Source of the DNA: Paenibacillus sp. FSL M7-0420
GTDB lineage: Bacteria; Bacillota; Bacilli; Paenibacillales; Paenibacillaceae
Direction: 5' to 3'
Length of the DNA stretch: 64,000 nt
Assembly: GCF_038002345.1 (NCBI RefSeq)
Contig: NZ_JBBOCJ010000001.1
Location: 3,534,001-3,598,000, forward strand
Shown piece after piece: positions 26,501 to 33,585 of this stretch. The notes beneath the pieces are model-generated. The model was not told where the DNA came from and did not search any database. It worked only from the letters and a program-made list of their open reading frames with translations. The first letter of the stretch is position 1. The number at the start of each line of letters is the position of its first letter. A program made the position numbers and the translations under genes.

Positions 26501-28022
26501 GCACCATAAGCTGATTCTGGTTCCGCTCGATGAGCGGCCCTGCAATTATGAATTCCCTTATCTGCTGGCTCAGGGGACAGATTATACGGTAGAACGTCCG
26601 CCCGCCGGGATTATGGGCCTGAAGAAGCGCCCGGGTGATGTTGAACAGCTGTGGTCCTGGTTCGAGGCTGCCTGCGAAGGGGCGGACGGTGCAGTGGTCG
26701 CGCTGGATACGCTGCTCTACGGCGGCATCATTCCCTCGCGGCTGCACCAGCTGGAGCTTGAAGTACTGGCTGCGCGTCTGGAGCGGCTGCGGGAGATCCG
26801 GCGGCGTTATCCGCAGCTTAAGCTGTATGCGTTCCAGCTGATTATGCGCTGTCCGCAGTATTCTCTATCAGACGAGGAACCGGATTATTATGCCGACTGG
26901 GGCCGGGAGATTTTCCGTAAGGGCTTCATCGGCCACCGGCTGGAGCTGGGCATCGCCACCGATGAGGAGATCCGTGAGCTGGCGGATATTGATCACCGGC
27001 TTCCAGCTGAGGTGCTGCAGGATTATCTCGGCCGCCGGGCGATTAATATTGAAGCGAACAAGCAGGCGCTGGAGCTGGTCCGGGACGGGGTGATTGACTT
27101 CATGATTGTACCGCAGGATGATTCGGCGCCGTATGGTCATACCGCCAAGGATCAGGAGAAGGTGCGGGCGAGGATTAGTGTGCTTGATCTGGAGCTTAAG
27201 GTCTATATGTATCCGGGAGCGGATGAGGTAGGCTGCACGCTGCTCGCCCGGATGCTGAACAAGGCCGAAGGGCGGAGGCCGATGATCTACCCGCGTTTGT
27301 CGGCTGTGCAGGGGGCATTCGTGACGCCGCTGTTCGAGGACCGCTTTTTCTATGAGACGCTGAAGTATCAGATCCTGGCCGCCGGGGGGCTGATCGCATC
27401 CAGTGCTGCCGAGGCAGACCTGGTTCTGCTGGTCAGTACGCCGGGTGAGACGATGGAGGAGGCGGTGTCGCAGAAGCATGCTTTTCACAGTTATGACGTA
27501 TACCGGAACCTGATGGAACTTGTAGAGTACGGGGAGTATCTGCTTCTTGACCGGAAGATACCGGTGGCTGTAGCAGATGTGGGGTATGCCAATGGCGGTG
27601 ACCAGAAGCTGGTTAAGATGCTGCGGCAGAAGAACCTCCTGTTCGATCTGGCCGGATATGCCGCCTGGAATACCAGCTCCAATTCGCTTGGAACCGTAAT
27701 CTCGCAGGCGATGATCTATCTGATCTACGGACGTACACAAGGACATCTGGATTTCCTGGCGCTCCGCTATGCCGAGGATGTATGCTATTGTTCAGTAGTG
27801 CGCGGAGAGCTCAGTGAAGGACCCGTGCAGGAGATGGGGTATGGCAAATATGAGCTGGACGGACCGCGCGGCCGTGTGGCTGCCCGTGTACAGGAACGGC
27901 TGAGTGAGGAGCTGGCCGTGCGGATTGACAGCCCATCGGGAAGCGTTAAGATTACCGACTGCTATATGCCATGGAACCGGATGTTCGAGGTGGGCTTAAC
28001 TGTGCAGTATGTGCCATCCTGA
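26493..28022 (+). CDS. DUF4127 family protein
   Basis: A 509-residue cytoplasmic protein of the DUF4127 family (N-terminal ILVPLDERPCNY signature, LDTLLYGGIIPSR and PQDDSAPYGHT blocks). These proteins often lie beside amino-sugar and GH84/GH20 genes, and their biochemical function is not established. The DERP and QDDSA acidic motifs could bind metal, which is speculation. ATG 26493 follows AAGGAGGAGGACC and overlaps the GH84 stop by eight bases, so it is translated with that enzyme. A frame open further upstream is only a shadow of GH84. After the gene comes 370 bases without coding sequence. Confidence 0.85.
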   Translation: MSKHHKLILVPLDERPCNYEFPYLLAQGTDYTVERPPAGIMGLKKRPGDVEQLWSWFEAACEGADGAVVALDTLLYGGIIPSRLHQLELEVLAARLERLREIRRRYPQLKLYAFQLIMRCPQYSLSDEEPDYYADWGREIFRKGFIGHRLELGIATDEEIRELADIDHRLPAEVLQDYLGRRAINIEANKQALELVRDGVIDFMIVPQDDSAPYGHTAKDQEKVRARISVLDLELKVYMYPGADEVGCTLLARMLNKAEGRRPMIYPRLSAVQGAFVTPLFEDRFFYETLKYQILAAGGLIASSAAEADLVLLVSTPGETMEEAVSQKHAFHSYDVYRNLMELVEYGEYLLLDRKIPVAVADVGYANGGDQKLVKMLRQKNLLFDLAGYAAWNTSSNSLGTVISQAMIYLIYGRTQGHLDFLALRYAEDVCYCSVVRGELSEGPVQEMGYGKYELDGPRGRVAARVQERLSEELAVRIDSPSGSVKITDCYMPWNRMFEVGLTVQYVPS

Positions 28023-28086
28023 GGGCAGGGCTGGCTCTATCCATTGAATGGTTCATTTTTAATTGAAGCGAACATTCAGAGATAGG

Positions 28087-28263
28087 TGTATTCTGTGCAA
28101 TTAAAAACAATGAAATGGAAGAATTTACTCCTCTAAATGTAGTCTGTACAACTAAATTTCCCAAATGAGCCAAAACACAGGCACTGCAGGCATTTTAAAT
28201 GTACAAAATACAGCTAAACGGATCATAGGCCGAACATCAGATGATTTAATTGTACAGAATGCA
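28087..28263. repeat. Four copies of a 19-bp intergenic repeat, two direct and two inverted
   Basis: Consensus TGTATTCTGTACAATTAAA occurs at 28087-28105 (+), 28138-28156 (+), 28194-28212 (-) and 28245-28263 (-), each with one to three differences. The two plus copies mirror the two minus copies, so copy 1 can pair with copy 4 and copy 2 with copy 3 in a nested long hairpin. The centre of the consensus holds a TGTACA palindrome. The rest of the 370-base gap (28023-28392) is AT-rich with no supported gene. Confidence 0.8.
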
Positions 28264-28392
28264 CTTAAGCATATCGCGTGTACCTTACACGAGGCATCAC
28301 AAGCCCTTGGCATGCGGCTGGTTACAGTAATTCTTACTAGTTGAATTCTGATGTTGTACTTGTTCAATGGATATAGAATATAAGGAGAGAGG

Positions 28393-29109
28393 GTGGGGAC
28401 CCTGAGCAAAAATATACTGGAAAAACTGCATCTGGGGCTGATTGTATCCTGCCAGGCGCTGCCTGACGAGCCGCTGCACGGGCCGGAGATTATGGCCCGG
28501 ATGGCGGTGGCGGCAGCGGAAGGCGGGGCCATCGCCATCCGGGCGAACGGGGCGGCAGATGTGCGGGCGATCAAGCAGGCAGTTGCGCTGCCGGTGATCG
28601 GTATCGTGAAGCGCAATTACCCGGATTCGGACGTCTATATTACCCCTACGCTTAGAGAGACTGAGGAGTTGCTCGAAGCGGGGGCGGATATTATAGCTTT
28701 TGACGGGACCCGGCAGACCCGGCCGGGGAATTGTACGCTGGAGCAGATCATAGACCTGCTCACGGCAAGCCCGGCGGCTTCCATGGCGGATATCTCCACT
28801 CTGGAGGAAGCGCTATACGCTGAGTCACTTGGAGTCAGCTGCGTCTCAACCACCTTGTCGGGATATACACCGTATTCCCGCCAGCAGGAAGGGCCGAATC
28901 TGGAGCTGCTGGAGCAGGCTGCACAGCAGCTTAAGATTCCGGTGATTGCCGAAGGCCGGATCAGCCAGCCCGCCCAAGTGGAGGCAGCACTGGACCTGGG
29001 GGCCTATGCGGTGGTGGTAGGCTCCGCAATTACCCGGCCGCAGCTGATCACCCGGCCGTTCGCAGCAGCGGCGAGAAAAGTGAGGATGAACCGTAATGGA
29101 AATGAATGA
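28393..29109 (+). CDS. nanE: N-acetylmannosamine-6-phosphate 2-epimerase
   Basis: A 238-residue TIM-barrel protein with the NanE blocks LIVSCQALPDEPLHGPE, AIRANGAADVRAIK, PVIGIVKRNYPDSDVYITPT and AFDGTRQTRP; the lysine in GIVKR fits the catalytic base of the family. It converts ManNAc-6-P to GlcNAc-6-P in sialic-acid and amino-sugar catabolism. No NanA lyase is seen here, so the substrate may be ManNAc itself, phosphorylated by the ROK kinase encoded at 30836. The start is GTG 28393 after AAGGAGAGAGG. Its 3' end overlaps the RpiR regulator gene by 14 bases. Confidence 0.93.
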   Translation: MGTLSKNILEKLHLGLIVSCQALPDEPLHGPEIMARMAVAAAEGGAIAIRANGAADVRAIKQAVALPVIGIVKRNYPDSDVYITPTLRETEELLEAGADIIAFDGTRQTRPGNCTLEQIIDLLTASPAASMADISTLEEALYAESLGVSCVSTTLSGYTPYSRQQEGPNLELLEQAAQQLKIPVIAEGRISQPAQVEAALDLGAYAVVVGSAITRPQLITRPFAAAARKVRMNRNGNE

Positions 29110-29929
29110 CCGGATCAACACGTATTACCCGTCCATGACCAAGTCTGAGCAAAAGGTAGCCCGGTGTGTGCTTGAGCATCCGGATAATCTGATCTATCTG
29201 TCTGTGACTGAGCTGGCGGATTTTGCCGGAACGGGCGAGACCACGGTGATGCGCTTCTGCCGCAAAATCGGCTTCAAGGGCTATCAGGATTTCAAGCTGA
29301 TGCTGGCCCAGGGCCTGCCCAAGCGGCAGACTCTGGCGGATGGCGAGCAGGGGGCAGGCGGAGGGGATTACGCCGACCACCTGTATGACTTAATGGTTGG
29401 TGTATTGCAATCCAGTCTCGGGATGCTGGACCGGGAGCAGCTGCAGCAGGCGGTAGACGCTCTGGATCAGGCCCGGTATGTCCAATTCTTCGGCGTAGGC
29501 TCTTCCGGGATCACGGCACTGGACGCCAAGAACCGCTTCCTGCGGATCGGGCGGCGTGTCGAAGCCAATTCCGACAGCCATATTCAGTCGATGATGGCAG
29601 TGACGATGGGGGCGGGCGATGTGGCATTTGGCATCAGTGTATCAGGCAGCACACTGGATACGAATGACATGCTGATGAAGGCCAAGCAGAACGGGGCCAA
29701 AGTCATTGCCATGACTAACTATGCCAAGTCCCCGATTGCTTCCATTGCCGACATTGTGCTGCTGACGGCCGGGAAGGAATCTCCGCTGGAAGGCGGCTCT
29801 GTAGGGGCTAAGATCTCCCAGCTGTTCATTATCGACCTGCTCTGCCAGGGACTGGAGCAGCTCCATGCCGAAGAGACCAAGCGGATGAAGGAGGTGACCG
29901 CCCGGGCGGTCATTGACCGGATTTACTAG
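29096..29929 (+). CDS. MurR/RpiR-family transcriptional regulator
   Basis: A 277-residue regulator: an N-terminal RpiR helix-turn-helix (MTKSEQKVARCVLEHP ... TGETTVMRFCRKIGFKGYQDFK) followed by a SIS sugar-phosphate-binding domain (FFGVGSSGITALDAKNRFLRIG, SVSGSTLDTNDML). Proteins of this type sense phosphosugars such as MurNAc-6-P or ManNAc-6-P and control the genes that degrade them. It overlaps nanE and lies ahead of the ROK kinase, so the expected ligand is an amino-sugar phosphate. The start is ATG 29096. The 900-base gap downstream is filled by repeats. Confidence 0.92.
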   Translation: MEMNDRINTYYPSMTKSEQKVARCVLEHPDNLIYLSVTELADFAGTGETTVMRFCRKIGFKGYQDFKLMLAQGLPKRQTLADGEQGAGGGDYADHLYDLMVGVLQSSLGMLDREQLQQAVDALDQARYVQFFGVGSSGITALDAKNRFLRIGRRVEANSDSHIQSMMAVTMGAGDVAFGISVSGSTLDTNDMLMKAKQNGAKVIAMTNYAKSPIASIADIVLLTAGKESPLEGGSVGAKISQLFIIDLLCQGLEQLHAEETKRMKEVTARAVIDRIY

Positions 29930-29934
29930 GGTGC

Positions 29935-29988
29935 GGGGGAAATGAAGCGGTAGGGAGAAATGAAACGACTGGGAGAAATGAAGGGATA
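29935..29988 (+). repeat. 18-bp tandem repeat, three copies
   Basis: Three consecutive 18-base units (29935-29952, 29953-29970, 29971-29988) share the core GGGAGAAATGAA followed by six variable bases. They begin directly after the RpiR gene and have no coding role that I can see. Confidence 0.75.
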
Positions 29989-30134
29989 GTGAATTATGCA
30001 TTACATTCCGGTTAAGGGAACAGCGTGGGTGATATAGGGGGCGTTGAGTTCGTCTGTCGAGGTAGGGGTATGAGAAAGAGGCGTGCAGGCGGAAAACCGA
30101 ACACATTGGAGCCTGGGGCGGCGTGTTGGTCGAA

Positions 30135-30666
30135 TGTAATCGGAAAACCGATTACAATGCACTCGTGAGAGGGCGGACGGCGGAATGTAATCGAAAAACC
30201 GATTACAATGCGCTCGCGAGAGGGCGGACGGCCAGATGTAATCGGAAAACCGATTACAATGCGCTCGCGAGAGGGCAGACGGCCAGATGTAATCGGAAAA
30301 CCGATTACAATGCGCTCGCGAGAGGGCGGACGGCGGAATGTAATCGGAAAACCGATTACAATGCGCTCGCGAGAGGGCGGACGGACAGATGTAATCGGAA
30401 AACCGATTACAATGCGCTCGCGAGAGGGCGGACGGCGGAATGTAATCGAAAAACCGATTACAATGCACTCGTGAGAGGGCGGACGGTCAGATGTAATCTG
30501 AAAACCGATTACAATGCACTCGTGAGAGGGCGGACGGCCAGATGTAATCGGAAAACCGATTACAATGCGCTCGCGAGAGGGCAGACGGCCAGATGTAATC
30601 GGAAAACCGATTACAATGCGCTCGCGAGAGGGCGGACGGTCAGATGTAATCTGAAAACCGATTATA
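30135..30666. repeat. Array of 51-bp palindrome-containing tandem repeats, 11 copies
   Basis: Units start at 30135 and recur every 51 bases exactly (30186, 30237, 30288, 30339, 30390, 30441, 30492, 30543, 30594), with a last partial copy at 30645-30666. Each unit begins with nine-base arms TGTAATCGG and CCGATTACA around AAAA, followed by ATGCGCTCGCGAGAGGGC and a short variable end (GGCGGAA, GGCCAGA, GGTCAGA). A degenerate copy in the same register lies at 30084-30105. Differences between units are few and cluster at fixed places. Because 51 is divisible by three, both strands stay open over most of the array, but no gene is supported. The remainder of 29989-30134 and 30667-30835 shows only one hairpin. 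Confidence 0.95.
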
Positions 30667-30761
30667 AGTGTATTGTTACTCAGAGATTATGCTCTATGCC
30701 GTCAGATAGCAGGCGAATGGAGATATATGAGGTGTCACTTATGAGCTGAAACTTAAGCCCT

Positions 30762-30799
30762 AAAACGGTACCTATCCTACAAGGATGGCAGCGCCGTTT
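30762..30799 (+). other. Leader hairpin before the ROK kinase gene
   Basis: AAAACGG (30762-30768) can face CCGTTT (30794-30799), with an inner stem CTATCCT/AGGATGG around ACA. It lies 36 bases before the ATG and could be a terminator remnant or leader structure. There is no T-run beyond the stem. Confidence 0.45.
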
Positions 30800-30835
30800 C
30801 CGTGTGGTACAGACGCAGTAGTGGAGGTGGTGCGA

Positions 30836-31753
30836 ATGCGGCAAGTCATAGGTGTGGACATCGGGGGGACAGGCATCAAGGGGCTTGTGACCGATGAAGC
30901 GGGAACGATTCTGGCGGAAGCCGGGCGAGACACGGAGGCCCGGCTGGGCCGGGAGGTTATTCTCGGCCAGCTCCACAGCCTGGTGGAGGAACTGCTGGCT
31001 GGCCATCCTGCGGTGGAAGCGCTGGGGATTGGCTCGGCGGGCAGGGTGAATGCGGATACGGGCGAGGTGGTCTACGCCACCGATAATCTGCCCGGCTGGC
31101 AGGGGATGCAGCTTACGCAATGGGCAACGGCTGCGTTCGGACGGCCTGCGGCGGCCGATAACGATGCCAACGCGGCGCTGCTGGGCGAGGCCTGGCTGGG
31201 CGCGGGACGCGGCAGGGCGAGCCTGGTCATGCTGACCCTGGGCACCGGGGTCGGCGGGGCTAATCTGGCGGAAGGCCGGCTGCTGCGCGGAGCCGCCTGG
31301 AGCGGTGGCGACTGGGGGCACAGCGTGCTGGTGCCGGGAGGTCGCCCCTGTAATTGCGGCAAGCGCGGCTGCGCGGAGCAATATGTGTCCGGCCAGGCGC
31401 TGCTGCGGCTGGCACGGGAGGAGATCGGCCGGGCGTATGCGCACGGGCGGGAGATTATGGCGGCGGCGGAGCAGCGCGACGCGTCAGCGCTGGCGGTGCT
31501 GGAGCGCTTCACAGCGGATCTTGCGCTGGTGACAGCTAACATCGGGGCGGCGGTAGACCCCGAGCTGATTATTATCGGCGGCGGGGTCATTCAGAGCCGC
31601 GCGGTCTGGTGGCCGCTGCTGGCCGGGCAGGCGGGCGGCAGTTTGGCCGCCCGGATCGTGCCAGCGGAGCTGGGCAACCGGGCAGGGTGCTTCGGCGCGG
31701 CCCGGCTGGCTCTGGAACGGCTGCGCCGAGACGAAGGCGAAAGACAGATCTAA
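30836..31753 (+). CDS. ROK-family sugar kinase (probable N-acetylmannosamine or glucose kinase)
   Basis: A 305-residue ROK kinase. The N-terminal phosphate loop GVDIGGTGIKG, the sugar-binding and catalytic block DNDANAALLGE, LGTGVGGANL, and the ROK zinc site with C172-x-C174-x4-C179 (PCNCGKRGCAEQ) are intact. It phosphorylates a hexose or N-acetylhexosamine at C6; with nanE and the RpiR regulator upstream, ManNAc is the best guess. The start is ATG 30836 with GTGGAGGTGGTGCG before it; an open frame extending 51 bases upstream lacks a ribosome binding site. It is 27 bases ahead of the FAD oxidoreductase. The 51-bp repeat array separates it from its presumed operon partners. Confidence 0.9.
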   Translation: MRQVIGVDIGGTGIKGLVTDEAGTILAEAGRDTEARLGREVILGQLHSLVEELLAGHPAVEALGIGSAGRVNADTGEVVYATDNLPGWQGMQLTQWATAAFGRPAAADNDANAALLGEAWLGAGRGRASLVMLTLGTGVGGANLAEGRLLRGAAWSGGDWGHSVLVPGGRPCNCGKRGCAEQYVSGQALLRLAREEIGRAYAHGREIMAAAEQRDASALAVLERFTADLALVTANIGAAVDPELIIIGGGVIQSRAVWWPLLAGQAGGSLAARIVPAELGNRAGCFGAARLALERLRRDEGERQI

Positions 31754-31780
31754 CTGCTGAGGCAGGGAGGAGATGGAGAG

Positions 31781-33367
31781 ATGGCTGGCGAACAGGAGAA
31801 GCGTTCGGATGTAGTAATTATCGGCGGCGGACTTGGAGGAACGGCTGCGGCGCTGGCCGCAGCCAAAGCCGGGCTGCGGGTGCTTATGACAGAGGAGACG
31901 GACTGGCTGGGCGGGCAATTGACCTCCCAGGCCGTGCCGCCGGATGAGCATCGCTGGATTGAGGAATCGGGCAGTACCGCGTCTTACCGGGAGTTCCGCA
32001 CCAGAGTCAGGGAGTATTACAGGCGGAATTATCCGCTTACAGAAGATTCCAGGAGAAATCCTATACTGAATCCCGGCAACGGTTGGGTCAGCCGGCTGGC
32101 ACATGAGCCGAAGGTAGCACTGGCTGTTCTGCAGGAGATGCTTGCCCCGTATGTGAATACCGGGCGGATCGAGGTGCTCTATCATACGGTGCCAGTCGCG
32201 GCCGATACCGAAGGGGATTATGTTACTGGAGTCACCGTTCGGCAGGGAACAGGCAGTGACCTGATCAGGCTGCGGGGTGCCTACTATCTGGATGCCACGG
32301 AGTGTGGCGATCTGCTGCCGCTGGCTGGAGTGGAGCATGTCAGCGGAGCTGAAGCCCGCAGTGAGACAGGGGAGCCGCACGCCCTGGAGGCCGCAGACCC
32401 GCTCGACATGCAGTCGATTACCCACGTGGCGGCGGTGGACTATGTGCCGGGTGGAGACTATACAATCCCGCGTCCAAGAGATTATGATTACTGGCGCGAA
32501 TATGTCCCATCGTTCTCGCAGTATCCGATCTTAAGCTGGTTCGCTTCGGATGCAGACGATACTAGCAAGCTGAAGCAGTTCACGATGTTCCCGAATGAGC
32601 AAGGGATTGTCTCCCTGTGGGATTACCGGCGGATCGTAGACCCGGCCATCTGGACAGAGCCACTGAATGACGGCGAAGTCACCCTGCTGAACTGGGCACT
32701 GAACGATTACTATGCCGGGTCAATTATCGGCGTATCCCCGGAGGAACGGGAGCGGCACCTGGAGGGGGCGAGACAGCTTACCCTCTCACTCGTGTATTGG
32801 CTCCAGACCGAAGCGCCCCGCCTTGACGGCGGGCAGGGCTACCCGGGCGTGCGCCTGCGCGGAGATGTGCTCGGCACAGAAGACGGGCTGGCCAAGGCCC
32901 CCTATATCCGGGAATCCCGGCGCATCCGCGGATTGTACACGATAGCAGAGCAGGATGTGAGCAAGGAGCTGCGCGGACCAGCTGGGCCCAAGCGTTATGA
33001 GGATAGCGTAGGGGTAGGCAGCTATCATCTGGACCTTCATCCCACAACCGTAAGCCAGCGGACCTTCTATATCCCGAATCATCCTTACGAGATTCCTCTC
33101 GGATCATTGATCCCGGTACGGGTCAAGAACCTGCTCCCGGCTTGCAAGAACATATCCATGACCCAGATTGCGAACGGCTGCTACCGCCTGCATCCCACAG
33201 AATGGAATATCGGTGAAGCGGCGGGCACCCTCGCGGCCTATGCCATCAGGCAGCAGGTCGAACCATCGGCAGTCAGGGAATCAGCGGAACATCTAAGGGC
33301 CTATCAGCAGCAATTGATGGCGCTCGGTGTTCAGCTGCACTGGACCCCGGAGGAGCTGGAGGCTTAA
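31781..33367 (+). CDS. FAD-dependent oxidoreductase (FAD_oxidored family)
   Basis: A 528-residue flavoprotein: a GxGxxG nucleotide-binding start (VVIIGGGLGGTAAALAAAKAGLRV), the WLGGQLTSQ motif soon after, and DATECGDLLPLAGV as the second FAD-contacting block. The group is described as FAD-dependent oxidoreductases frequent in polysaccharide utilisation loci, with substrates largely unknown. There is no signal peptide, so it is cytoplasmic. AGGGAGGAGATGGAG precedes ATG 31781. It is the last gene of the amino-sugar cluster, and oxidation of a sugar or sugar acid is a reasonable inference only from context. Confidence 0.85.
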   Translation: MAGEQEKRSDVVIIGGGLGGTAAALAAAKAGLRVLMTEETDWLGGQLTSQAVPPDEHRWIEESGSTASYREFRTRVREYYRRNYPLTEDSRRNPILNPGNGWVSRLAHEPKVALAVLQEMLAPYVNTGRIEVLYHTVPVAADTEGDYVTGVTVRQGTGSDLIRLRGAYYLDATECGDLLPLAGVEHVSGAEARSETGEPHALEAADPLDMQSITHVAAVDYVPGGDYTIPRPRDYDYWREYVPSFSQYPILSWFASDADDTSKLKQFTMFPNEQGIVSLWDYRRIVDPAIWTEPLNDGEVTLLNWALNDYYAGSIIGVSPEERERHLEGARQLTLSLVYWLQTEAPRLDGGQGYPGVRLRGDVLGTEDGLAKAPYIRESRRIRGLYTIAEQDVSKELRGPAGPKRYEDSVGVGSYHLDLHPTTVSQRTFYIPNHPYEIPLGSLIPVRVKNLLPACKNISMTQIANGCYRLHPTEWNIGEAAGTLAAYAIRQQVEPSAVRESAEHLRAYQQQLMALGVQLHWTPEELEA

Positions 33368-33425
33368 GCGCACCTTCTCCGGTAATTCAGTCTATCTCAA
33401 TAGTCTATAATCTCACATTCAAGGT

Positions 33426-33455
33426 AAGGTGCCTCGTCAGCGGGGTGCCTTTTTT
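33426..33455 (+). terminator. Terminator of the amino-sugar cluster
   Basis: AAGGTGCCTC (33426-33435) pairs with GGGGTGCCTT (33442-33451) using three G-U pairs, then the T-run reaches 33455. Because it depends on G-U pairs it should work on this strand only. Confidence 0.8.
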
Positions 33456-33539
33456 GGTGTGGTCTTCTTAGTAGATGATACCTGTCAAAGGATACTTTGT
33501 AGAGTAATCCCTTATGCTTCATTAAAGGAAATGGTAGAC

Positions 33540-33568
33540 AAATGTCGAATCAAGTCACTATGACATTT
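33540..33568 (+). promoter_or_regulatory. Inverted repeat just upstream of the ribosome binding site
   Basis: AAATGTC (33540-33546) and GACATTT (33562-33568) have a 15-base spacer and end two bases before AAGGAG (33570-33575). It could be an operator or an RNA structure affecting translation of the LRR protein. Confidence 0.4.
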
Positions 33569-33585
33569 CAAGGAGTGAATTTATT

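Noticed and set aside
30135..30666. CRISPR array
   Set aside because: The parts between palindromes are nearly identical in every unit, so there are no unique spacers, and no cas genes are nearby.
30001..30749. Open frames on both strands across the repeat array, coding for 17-residue repeats rich in CNRKTDYN or CNRFSDYI
   Set aside because: A period of 51 keeps any frame open once one unit is free of stops. Both strands are open at once, no ribosome binding site is seen, and the conserved features are palindromes rather than codon patterns.
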